The translations under genes were made by a program, and so were the position numbers. The notes below the pieces were generated by a model. That model had not been told where the DNA came from. It saw nothing but the letters and a program-made list of their open reading frames with translations, and made no database searches. Below, in pieces: positions 1-6,763 of a stretch of DNA of 12,311 nucleotides; the first letter of the stretch is position 1; each line of letters opens with the position of its first letter. Origin of the DNA: Lachnospiraceae bacterium UBA3287 (GTDB taxonomy: Bacteria; Bacillota; Clostridia; Lachnospirales; Lachnospiraceae); contig DETN01000001.1 in NCBI GenBank assembly GCA_002362155.1, positions 1 to 12,311 of the forward strand, written 5' to 3'.

Positions 1-1411
1 CATCGTAGTGAAGGCCGGAAAGGACCGCATTGAGGACGCCCGTGGCCAGGCCGGTCATGCCTGCCATGATGGCTCCGTAAATGGTCATGGAAAGTCCGTC
101 GGTACGGACCCCGTGGACTGCCTCCTGGTGGTCGAAGATGTCTGCCAGAAGGGCCAGAGACAGATACATGGCCGGGGTGGAGCCCAGGGCCTTGATGATA
201 AATGAAACAGTAACTACCACAAAGCTGTGGGGATTGATCATGCCGATGGCACCGCCGACGACAGCCATGACCGCACCGGTGAGGATAGCCTTGGACTTGC
301 TCTTTAAGAGATTGGCAAGGGGCAGGGAAATGACCATGCCCACGGCCGTGGGAATGGCGCCGATGATGGCCAGGATGCCCTGGAGCTGTCCGCCGTAGGC
401 CACAGTATAGTTGCCCATGGAATCAGCGAACATGGCGGTGCAGAAATAGTTCTGGGAAACATTCTTGATCATGCCGCCGAACTGGTAGAGGAAGAAGAAT
501 ACCATCATGATGACCCAGTAGCGGTCCCTCAGGCAGATGGCAGCCTGCTGCTTCATGGGCAGGGCGGCTTTTGTCTCCCTTTCCCCGGTCCCCATGGATT
601 CCTCGGTGATGCGCTCTCTGGTGAAGAAGTATTCGATCATGACACCGATCAGGGTGATGATGATGAGAGCGATGACGAAGATCTTCCAGTGGTCATAGGA
701 GGCCTGGGCGTCGTAGATGGCCGCTCCTGTCTCGTCGATGTAATACTGCACCACGCCCGCGTCGTTTGTGATGGGCGTTCCCTTACCGCTCATGTCATAG
801 ACAAAGAGCAGGTTCAGGAAGAAGGGCAGGATCATGGAAGAGAGGCCCATGGCCGCCAGCATGGTGGCGTTGGAAATGGTGGCCAGAAGGCTTCTGTCCT
901 TGCTGTTCCTGGTGGAAAGGCTGACCAGGGACGCATGGGGGGTATAGTACATGGGATAGGCAAAGGCGAACCAGAGGTTATAGCCGATGGCGATGCAGAC
1001 CAGAGCCCCGGTATGCCACTCTGTCCCCGTCGCACTGTAGGGCGAGAAGACAAAGAGGAAGAGGAGGGCCGCCAGGCTGATGGGCACCGACACCAGAAGG
1101 AGGGGCCTTGCCTTGCCGTTCTTTGAACGGATCCCGTCCATGAGCCTTCCTACCAGCACGTTGCCGATGACCACGAAGATGACGGAGATCACCGGAAGCC
1201 AGGTAAAGAAGGCGGAGGCCCAGGAATTGATGTGGAGCACGTCGGACATATATTTGTTGAAATAGTTCGACAGCACCGAGTTGGCCAGAAGGGCCAGGGT
1301 GGGCCCGATCAGATAGCCTATGGCACCTTCCGGGATCAGAGTCACGTTGTTCTTTTTGATGAGGGTGGGCGGCAGCCGGTCAAAAAGGCTGCCGCTTGTT
1401 TTTTCTTTCAT
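1..1411 (-). CDS. GPH-family (MFS) sugar:cation symporter, 3' end cut by the window edge
   Basis: Polytopic membrane carrier of the glycoside-pentoside-hexuronide:cation symporter family (MelB/XylP-like), expected to import oligosaccharides or glycosides with Na+ or H+. 470 residues are visible and the stop lies beyond base 1. Family signs are the cytoplasmic loop GRLMDGIRSKNGKARPLL near residue 90, the central loop motif TRNSKDRSLLATISNAT, and the late segment HGVRTDGLSMTIYGAIMAG. About eleven hydrophobic segments can be traced, with a charged central loop after TM6 (EYFFTRERITEESMG). Family members usually have 450-510 residues, so probably only the last helix and tail are missing. The ATG at 1411 follows an AGGA motif (1420-1423) by 8 nt and lies 35 nt after the GH43 stop, so the two are probably co-transcribed. 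The pairing suggests transport of GH43 substrates. Family call is firm; the transported sugar is inferred. Confidence 0.9.
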   Translation of the reverse strand, partial: MKEKTSGSLFDRLPPTLIKKNNVTLIPEGAIGYLIGPTLALLANSVLSNYFNKYMSDVLHINSWASAFFTWLPVISVIFVVIGNVLVGRLMDGIRSKNGKARPLLLVSVPISLAALLFLFVFSPYSATGTEWHTGALVCIAIGYNLWFAFAYPMYYTPHASLVSLSTRNSKDRSLLATISNATMLAAMGLSSMILPFFLNLLFVYDMSGKGTPITNDAGVVQYYIDETGAAIYDAQASYDHWKIFVIALIIITLIGVMIEYFFTRERITEESMGTGERETKAALPMKQQAAICLRDRYWVIMMVFFFLYQFGGMIKNVSQNYFCTAMFADSMGNYTVAYGGQLQGILAIIGAIPTAVGMVISLPLANLLKSKSKAILTGAVMAVVGGAIGMINPHSFVVVTVSFIIKALGSTPAMYLSLALLADIFDHQEAVHGVRTDGLSMTIYGAIMAGMTGLATGVLNAVLSGLHYD

Positions 1412-1446
1412 ACCGCTTATCCTTTCCATAAGTCACTGCCGGTCCT

Positions 1447-2907
1447 TCATGCCAGGTCGAAGGAAATGAAATCGAAGGTTCCCTTGCCCTCCAGGCTGAA
1501 GTACAGGGCTTCCTTTTCGCCCAGGCCTTCGGGCATGGCGCCGGTAAAGGTCTCCGCCTGCTTACAGGTATGAACGGGGATCCTGCAGATGACCTCTCCC
1601 TTCTCCCTGGTACGGATCACCACGGCGCAGCCGTCTCCGTAGCCCTGGAGCTGTATGGTAATGGAACGGGTCTCCCGAAGGTCAAGATACTTGAATGCAA
1701 CGGTGCAGTCCGTGCAGAAGTTGGAAATGTACTGGTCGGGGCCGGTCTCCCGGTCTTTGCCCTTCTGGGTGATGAAGGGGCACTTGCCTCTGGGGTACTT
1801 GAGCATGGACAGGAACCTGGTGCCGTTTTTCCCGTAAACGTTGCAGGCGCAGTAGGCCGGCACATGTCCCTTTCCGGGAAGAGGTCCCCGGTTGAGGCCG
1901 CAGGAGGTCATCTCCGCCTGGAAGAACTTTCCGTCCTCGAAGCGGATCTCTTCCGCACAGGCCTGGCGGGAGGACTGCTTACGGTTGGTATGGCGGTGGT
2001 AGAAAACATAGTACCTGCCTTCGATCTCGATCAGGCTGCCGTGGGTATTGCCGGTATCCATATGGGCGTGCTTCGTGTCAGGAACCCCCGGAAGGCCGAT
2101 ATCGCCGCAGGAAATCAGGACGCCGCCGAAGGAGAAGCCGCCGGTGGGAGAATCGCTGACCGCATAGCAGAGGTTGTGGCTGTTGAGGGAGCTGTAGATG
2201 AAATAGTACTTATCCCCGAATTTGCGCATGGAAGAGGCCTCGCCGAAGGGCTGGGGCTCATAGGGAGTCCCCTTGGCCTTTTCTCCGGTCAGGACGCCCA
2301 GATAGTTGAGCTCGTCTCCGGAGATGACGGTCAGCATGTCGGAGATGTCCAGTTCGAACCACATGGGGCCTTCCGTGGTGGGCTTGGAGCCGTCCAGCAG
2401 GATGGGGTTTCCGCCGAAGGCAAAGCCGGTATAGAGATAGAGCCTGCCGTCCGTATCCATCAGACAGCCGGGATCGAACTGGAAGGGCTCTCCCCTCTTG
2501 CCGATGGGGGTCCCGTCCTTGTATTTCACATAGCCGTAGAACTCATACTTTCCGGCGGGCTCGTCGCAGACGGCCACGGAGATCATCTTGGTTCCGCCCA
2601 TGAAGTAGTAAAGATAATAGCGTCCGTCGGGGCCCACCACCATGTCGGGGGCCGCCAGGCCGTTGGTAATGCGGTTCTTGGGAGCCGCGGGATCCTGCTC
2701 TCTTTTGAAGATCACGCCGTGGTAAGTCCAGCTGCCCAGATCGTCCACGGGAGCCGACCAGCAGACATAGTCGCCCAGACAGAAATTGATGCCGTTGAAA
2801 AGGTCGTGGGAGCCGTAGACATAGACTCTCCCGTCCACGATGTGGGGTTCCGCGTCCGGTACATACTCCCAGCTGGGAAGATAGGGATTCAGTGCCTGTT
2901 TTTTCAT
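1447..2907 (-). CDS. GH43 family glycoside hydrolase (beta-xylosidase / alpha-L-arabinofuranosidase type)
   Basis: A 486-residue five-bladed beta-propeller glycosidase, probably cytoplasmic because no signal peptide is visible. The three catalytic acids of GH43 can be placed: general base Asp18 in VPDAEPHI, pKa modulator Asp145 in FDPGCLMDTDGRLYLYTG, and general acid Glu223 in FGEASSMRKFGDKYYFIYSS. The later GNTHGSL and FYHRHTNR motifs are also typical. From about residue 400 a beta-rich tail (YISNF...FKYLDL) resembles the CBM6-like module that often follows GH43 domains. Known family activities are on xylo- and arabino-oligosaccharides; the specific substrate is not determinable here. The start at 2907 is chosen over an in-frame ATG at 2955 because AGGAGG (2914-2919) sits 6 nt upstream of 2907, while 2955 lies inside a hairpin. 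It precedes the symporter gene, consistent with hydrolysis of imported sugars. Confidence 0.92.
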   Translation of the reverse strand: MKKQALNPYLPSWEYVPDAEPHIVDGRVYVYGSHDLFNGINFCLGDYVCWSAPVDDLGSWTYHGVIFKREQDPAAPKNRITNGLAAPDMVVGPDGRYYLYYFMGGTKMISVAVCDEPAGKYEFYGYVKYKDGTPIGKRGEPFQFDPGCLMDTDGRLYLYTGFAFGGNPILLDGSKPTTEGPMWFELDISDMLTVISGDELNYLGVLTGEKAKGTPYEPQPFGEASSMRKFGDKYYFIYSSLNSHNLCYAVSDSPTGGFSFGGVLISCGDIGLPGVPDTKHAHMDTGNTHGSLIEIEGRYYVFYHRHTNRKQSSRQACAEEIRFEDGKFFQAEMTSCGLNRGPLPGKGHVPAYCACNVYGKNGTRFLSMLKYPRGKCPFITQKGKDRETGPDQYISNFCTDCTVAFKYLDLRETRSITIQLQGYGDGCAVVIRTREKGEVICRIPVHTCKQAETFTGAMPEGLGEKEALYFSLEGKGTFDFISFDLA

Positions 2908-2913
2908 TGTGTT

Positions 2914-2919
2914 CCTCCT
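2914..2919 (-). promoter_or_regulatory. Ribosome binding site of the GH43 gene
   Basis: The minus strand reads AGGAGG followed by ACACA-type spacer of 6 nt and ATG at 2907. It fixes the GH43 start at 2907 and rules against the longer in-frame start at 2955. Confidence 0.85.
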
Positions 2920-2932
2920 GCTAAGAATGAGT

Positions 2933-2986
2933 GCAGAGGGGGACCCGGGGCACATGGGTGCTCCGCGTCCCCCTGCATGTTTTTTT
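2933..2986 (+). terminator. Rho-independent terminator-like hairpin, plus-strand polarity
   Basis: The arms GGGGGAC (2938-2944) and GTCCCCC (2967-2973) pair, continue through C2946-G2965 and an inner stem GGGGCAC/GTGCTCC (2947-2953 with 2958-2964, one G-U pair), and close on the loop ATGG. An outer GCA/TGC (2933-2935 with 2974-2976) adds three pairs after a two-base bulge. Three bases later seven T residues (2980-2986) follow. The T-run and the G-U wobble both favour the plus-strand RNA. All neighbouring genes are on the minus strand, where the run becomes A residues before the hairpin and no T-run follows, so on that strand it may act as a partial terminator or an mRNA-stabilising structure between the GH3/membrane-protein part and the GH43/symporter part. 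Confidence 0.65.
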
Positions 2987-3007
2987 AATTCGGTTCAGAT
3001 GACCTGC

Positions 3008-3421
3008 TTACTTCTTTACGCTGAAGAAGGCAGCCAGGCAGGCCAGAAGGGCCGCTGCCGCAAGGGCTCCGATGGCCACCAGGGCGCTCTGCAGATCTGC
3101 CATGTTGGCGGCGTTGTTCTCAAAGGTCATGATGGCCGCGATGCCGTTGACGCGGGAGTTGACCAGGGTCAGCAGGGCAAACATAAGGAGGGCGGGAGCT
3201 GCGATGGGAAGGATGTCCTTCCAGGTAGGGCGGGCTTCGCCGATCAGGGTCCAGATAATAAGGGCTGCGATGGCGGCACCTGCTGCGCCGATGACGGCGG
3301 GATTGGTCCCCAGGCCCTTAAAGTAAGTCGTTCCGGCGTTGGTGAAATACTGGGCAAGGCCCACACAGGCCGCTGCCACTGCCAGAAGGTTCATGACCAT
3401 TCCGGGAATTGATCTTTTCAT
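3008..3421 (-). CDS. Small four-helix membrane protein of unknown function
   Basis: I do not recognise a named family. The 137-residue product has four likely membrane helices at about residues 8-26, 42-60, 70-88 and 109-133, with a short Lys-rich tail ending SVKK. It lacks long soluble domains, so a stand-alone enzyme is unlikely. The residues between helices 1 and 2 (about 27-41) and between helices 3 and 4 (about 89-108) are the only sizeable loops. The ATG at 3421 has a strong AGGAGG 6 nt upstream and follows the GH3 stop by 17 nt, so it is almost certainly translated from the same message as the membrane-anchored GH3. A role as membrane partner or holding subunit of that enzyme is a guess from position only. 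The gene itself is secure. Confidence 0.85.
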   Translation of the reverse strand: MKRSIPGMVMNLLAVAAACVGLAQYFTNAGTTYFKGLGTNPAVIGAAGAAIAALIIWTLIGEARPTWKDILPIAAPALLMFALLTLVNSRVNGIAAIMTFENNAANMADLQSALVAIGALAAAALLACLAAFFSVKK

Positions 3422-3438
3422 GATAGGCCTCCTTTCCT

Positions 3439-6400
3439 TCAGTCTTTGCGCGCTTTGAAAAGCATGAACGCGCAGAGGAGGAACAGCACTGCGGATGCGG
3501 CAGTGAGCCCGGTGATCAGGTTGTCATACCAGGTCTTTACGTGGACCAGGTGGGATGTGGCTACCAGGCCGTCCATGGCGTTGGAGTTGGCCAGAGCGTA
3601 GTTCTGCATCTTCATGCCCTTCTTTAAGGCTTCCTGCAGGGCCTGGTCGGCGCCCACGGTCTCTTCGTTCCAGTTCAGAGCCGGATAGTAGGCCGCCACC
3701 GCTTCAAGGGAGTTGTCGCCGGTATTGCAGGACATGGTGATGCCGTTTAGTACGGCCTCCTTGAGGGAAGCGTAGACGGGATCCATGATGAAGTCTTCAC
3801 TGACCAGTCCGTAGAAACCAAATTCCTCATGCAGGATGCCCTGCTGCAGGCCGGTATGGGCGTTGTCGGTATAGACGCCGGCTCTGTTGTAGGCGGTCAT
3901 GACGCCCAGGCACTTTGCGTCCTCGATGGGGGACTGCATGGCGCGGATATCGCCTTCTCTGGCCTTCTGCTCGGTCATGAAGGGAGCCACGCCGGTACGG
4001 TTCATTTCCGTATCGTTGAAGGCGAAGTGCTTGACGGCTGCGATGACGCCGTATTTCTGCTCGGCCTCGGTCTGCCTTGCGGCCAGGAAGGAGGACAGGA
4101 CAGGATCTTCAGAGTAATACTCCAGATTTCTTGCGCAGTAGGGCAGTCTGTGGAGGTTGGCCGAAATGCCCCAGAGGATGGTGCAGTTGGACCACAGAGA
4201 GTAGTTGCCTACGATGGAACCCCACTCATAGGCCAGATCCTTGTTGAAGGTCTGGGCCACCACGATGTTGTTGGCCATGATGTTGCCCATGAAGCCTGCG
4301 TTTTTGTCATTCTCGGCCACCACGCAGGGATCTCCGGAGGAGGCGTCGTGGTTTGCGTACTGTCCCAGAGGATAGGAAGCGAAGCCGGTAGGGCCGTCGT
4401 TCTGAATGGCCTCGGGGGAGGTGATGGAAGCGATGGCCTTGGTGGAGGTGCCGCCGAAAGCGGTGCGGATCAGGGCCTCGGAGAGCTGCATCTGGTCGAT
4501 CAGCATATCCCAGGCGGGATCGTCCCTGTCGGCCACGCCCTTGAGGTTGGCCAGGGTCAGGCCGTTTTCGGCGCCCCAGGTCACGGTGCCTTCTCCGCCG
4601 GTCTGGTACTCGTAGACGTCGTTGTCCATGATGGCCAGCATTTCGTCGGTGGCGGTCAGGCCGGAATAGGTGACGGGGAAGGTGCCTGCCCAGTCATTTC
4701 TGGTCAGGTAGACGGCTGTGCCGGGCATCCAGAAGTTGATGTCCATGTCAGCCAGGCGGTTCTCCACGTTAGTGCCGTTCTTGGACTGGGCGAAGGTGGT
4801 GGTGTCCAGATCCGCCAGTTCCCAGGTCTGTACGTTCTCAGCGCTGCCATCAGCGGTCATGCCGTCTGCGGAGGTCTTTCCCTGGGCGGCCAGCACGTTG
4901 TTGAGAGCCTCGTGGGCGCCGTTTCCTACGCTGAAGTAGTAGGTGCCTGCGTCAAGAATGTAGGTACCCTTGGTGCCGGCGGCGTTGTCTGCGGTGCTGT
5001 CCCAGCTGGCCATGTAGTAAAGGTCAGGATTCAGTGTAACGGTCACTGACTGTCCGGGCTCAATGACCTCGGTCTTTGCGAAGTCCAGGAGCTGGATGGC
5101 GGATTTTTCCACCAGATGCTCTCTGTCATAGTCGGTATAGGGTACGGAAACGTAAAGCTGTACGGCGTCCTTGCCGGCCACGGATCCGGTGTTGGTGACT
5201 TCCACGGTCACGGAAGCTGTCTTTGAAGCAAGGTCCACGTCCGCAAAGACGATCTTCTGCTCAAAGGTGGTGTAGGACAGACCGTAGCCGAAGGGATAGG
5301 TCACTTCGTTTGCATAGTTCCACGCGCCGCCGGTGCTGCCCACTTCGGAATCAGCGCCGCCCTGGTCCAGGACAGTGTCCGCGTAGCGGGTCTCATAGTA
5401 CTTGTAGCCGGTATAGATGCCTTCCGCCTCTACGATGGCGTCGTTGATGTAGACGGCAGGATTGGCGTTGGCCCACTGCAGGTCGCCATAGTTCATGGCG
5501 GCGGGGCTGATGGAGTTGTCCACTGCGTAGGTGTCGGTCAGATGGCCGCTGGGGTTGACCACGCCGCTCAGAATGTCGGCCACGCCGTAGAAGCCGTAGC
5601 TGCCGGGGGTCCCCACCTGAAGGATGGCGTCCACAGCGTCATTCTTCTCCAGCTCGTCGATCTCCATGGGGTTGCCGTTGTTGAGCAGGATGATCAGCTT
5701 GCCGCCGTTTTTGCCCTTGGCTTCCGCGGCTGCGGCGATCAGGTTCCTCTCATCATCGGACAGGCCCAGGGGGTCTTTCTGGTTCAGGCCGTCTGCGGGA
5801 TTGACGCCGGCTTCCCCGGGGGTATAGTCCGCGTTCTCGGAGCCCGCCCGGCCGATGGTCAGGATCAGGATATTGTTTTCGGCCAGGGAATCTCTCCAGC
5901 TGCCATCCGCGGCATCCAGCTCGGCAACGGAAGGCTCCTTATCGGTATAGACGCCGCCCACGGCGGGAGCTGTCAGGTTGAGATACTCCATGGTGCCGGT
6001 CCAGGTGGCTACCTCAGACTTGAAGATCGCCTTCAGGGCGTCACTGTTATACATGCTCTTTAAGGTGGCGTTCAGGCCAAAGCCTTTGGCCTCCAGAGCG
6101 CCCACCAGATCGACGGTGTCCGCGTCCGTCCCGTGGTTTTCCGCTGCCACAGGGCCCAGGATGGCGCCCTTATTGGGGAAATAGGAAGAGAAGCCCAGAA
6201 GAGAGACCTTTCCGATCTCTTCCCCGCTGAGGGGCAGGGCTCCGTTGTTCTTTAAAAGAACGCTGCCCTCTTCGCTCATTCTCTCTCCGATATCTGCCAT
6301 GGCTGTCACCAGAGCGGTGGTGTCTGCATAGTCAGAAGTATAGGTGTACATTTCAGAGACATCGGCTTCGCCTTCTGTCACGATCTTTGTGCTGGACGTG

Positions 6401-6519
6401 CCCAGAAACTTGTCGATGTCCGTGCGATGGTCGGAGACGACCGTGCCGGCGGTGACGGACAGAGCCAGAAGCATGGCCGTCAGGGCCGAAAGTCCCCGCC
6501 AGATTTGAGATTTCCGCAT
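3439..6519 (-). CDS. Membrane-anchored GH3 glycoside hydrolase with permuted domain order (beta-glucosidase/beta-xylosidase type)
   Basis: A 1026-residue exo-glycosidase whose GH3 domains are in reversed order. The usual C-terminal alpha/beta sandwich comes first (about 85-415, opening EEGSVLLKNNGALPL and ending PFGYGLSYTTFE). An Fn3-like beta domain follows (about 419-535), then about 135 residues without a recognised domain, then the (beta/alpha)8-like catalytic domain (about 675-985). Visible catalytic-domain motifs are NDGPTGF (708-714), the substrate-binding block VKHFAFNDTEMNR (829-841), and the probable nucleophile Asp909 in GLVSEDFIMD. Glu228 in GRAGSENADY is a possible acid/base. A basic N-terminus and hydrophobic stretch (about 9-28) form a signal or anchor, and a second helix (about 1001-1021) ends in FKARKD, so the enzyme probably faces outward and is membrane-tethered. 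Permuted GH3 enzymes are known from Ruminococcus albus and Butyrivibrio. A GGGAGG motif lies 8 nt before the ATG. Family is firm; substrate uncertain. Confidence 0.92.
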   Translation of the reverse strand: MRKSQIWRGLSALTAMLLALSVTAGTVVSDHRTDIDKFLGTSSTKIVTEGEADVSEMYTYTSDYADTTALVTAMADIGERMSEEGSVLLKNNGALPLSGEEIGKVSLLGFSSYFPNKGAILGPVAAENHGTDADTVDLVGALEAKGFGLNATLKSMYNSDALKAIFKSEVATWTGTMEYLNLTAPAVGGVYTDKEPSVAELDAADGSWRDSLAENNILILTIGRAGSENADYTPGEAGVNPADGLNQKDPLGLSDDERNLIAAAAEAKGKNGGKLIILLNNGNPMEIDELEKNDAVDAILQVGTPGSYGFYGVADILSGVVNPSGHLTDTYAVDNSISPAAMNYGDLQWANANPAVYINDAIVEAEGIYTGYKYYETRYADTVLDQGGADSEVGSTGGAWNYANEVTYPFGYGLSYTTFEQKIVFADVDLASKTASVTVEVTNTGSVAGKDAVQLYVSVPYTDYDREHLVEKSAIQLLDFAKTEVIEPGQSVTVTLNPDLYYMASWDSTADNAAGTKGTYILDAGTYYFSVGNGAHEALNNVLAAQGKTSADGMTADGSAENVQTWELADLDTTTFAQSKNGTNVENRLADMDINFWMPGTAVYLTRNDWAGTFPVTYSGLTATDEMLAIMDNDVYEYQTGGEGTVTWGAENGLTLANLKGVADRDDPAWDMLIDQMQLSEALIRTAFGGTSTKAIASITSPEAIQNDGPTGFASYPLGQYANHDASSGDPCVVAENDKNAGFMGNIMANNIVVAQTFNKDLAYEWGSIVGNYSLWSNCTILWGISANLHRLPYCARNLEYYSEDPVLSSFLAARQTEAEQKYGVIAAVKHFAFNDTEMNRTGVAPFMTEQKAREGDIRAMQSPIEDAKCLGVMTAYNRAGVYTDNAHTGLQQGILHEEFGFYGLVSEDFIMDPVYASLKEAVLNGITMSCNTGDNSLEAVAAYYPALNWNEETVGADQALQEALKKGMKMQNYALANSNAMDGLVATSHLVHVKTWYDNLITGLTAASAVLFLLCAFMLFKARKD

Positions 6520-6549
6520 AGTTACTACCTCCCTTTTTCTTGCTTCCTC

Positions 6550-6573
6550 CCGGAGCTGTGCGGACTGCTCCGG
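6550..6573 (-). repeat. Inverted repeat in the GH3 leader
   Basis: CCGGAGC (6550-6556) and GCTCCGG (6567-6573) are perfect 7-base complements. After one T-T mismatch, GT and AC add two more pairs around a GCGG loop. It lies 31-54 bases upstream of the GH3 start. No T-run follows on either strand, so it may be an operator or a 5' leader hairpin, not a terminator. Confidence 0.55.
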
Positions 6574-6664
6574 AAGATATTGAAACTGCTGATCCTATTT
6601 TACAGCCTCAAAGTCCCTGACCTCTTTTTTTTCGCCAGATGTATCCCTGCGGCGCGAAATGACA

Positions 6665-6692
6665 TGCAGGAAACTGCAAAATCGCCTATACT
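6665..6692 (+). promoter_or_regulatory. Candidate promoter and dyad for the rightward operon
   Basis: TATACT (6687-6692) matches a sigma-A -10 box at five of six positions. At the -35 position there is no TTGACA match; instead a perfect dyad TGCAG-GAAA-CTGCA (6665-6678) ends 8 bases before the -10. A weak -35 overlapped by a dyad is what an activator-dependent promoter can look like. Transcription would begin near 6699. The call rests on motif match only. Confidence 0.35.
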
Positions 6693-6709
6693 TGTGTTTG
6701 ACTGAAAAT

Positions 6710-6728
6710 GGGAGGCTTCTGCCCTCCC
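6710..6728 (+). repeat. GC-rich hairpin in the response-regulator leader
   Basis: GGGAGG (6710-6715) pairs with CCTCCC (6723-6728), and an extra C-G pair with one bulge can close on a TTCT loop. No U-run follows, so it is not a classical terminator. It would lie in the 5' leader between the candidate start near 6699 and the ribosome binding site at 6753. Confidence 0.4.
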
Positions 6729-6763
6729 CGCCTGTTGCCTTATGTTTAATACGGAGAACTGCC

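Larger units (their letters stand above)
6520..6763. promoter_or_regulatory. Divergent intergenic control region
   Basis: These 244 bases separate the leftward GH3 gene from the rightward response-regulator gene and must carry the start signals of both. They hold a 7-bp dyad in the GH3 leader (6550-6573), a possible minus-strand -10 (TAAAAT, 6602-6597, no convincing -35), a TGCAG/CTGCA dyad just upstream of a plus-strand TATACT, and a GGGAGG/CCTCCC hairpin in the rightward leader. The 8-mer GAAACTGC occurs at 6582-6589 and 6670-6677. I found no clear catabolite (CcpA) operator. No credible gene lies in the region. Confidence 0.6.

Noticed and set aside
2908..2955. Extended GH43 start at ATG 2955
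   Set aside because: The start lies within the hairpin loop and lacks a ribosome binding site; AGGAGG at 2914-2919 points to 2907.
1570..2988. Long plus-strand open frame of 472 codons opposite GH43
   Set aside because: It is an antisense shadow caused by GC-rich codon positions. Its product shows no domain and GH43 on the minus strand has all catalytic motifs and a strong ribosome binding site.
3829..5049. Plus-strand open frame of 406 codons opposite GH3
   Set aside because: Glycine- and valine-rich translation without domains, lying wholly inside the well-supported GH3 gene.
6597..6602. TAAAAT as a firm minus-strand -10 box
   Set aside because: No acceptable -35 hexamer at 16-18 bases upstream, so it is not listed as a promoter in its own right.
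6520..6660. CcpA-type catabolite operator before the GH3 gene
   Set aside because: Searched by eye for the TGNAANCG...CA pattern and found no convincing match.
6659..6763. 35-residue N-terminal extension of the response regulator from ATG 6659
   Set aside because: No ribosome binding site, it would lie upstream of the candidate -10 box, and receiver domains start directly at MLHIAIVEDD.
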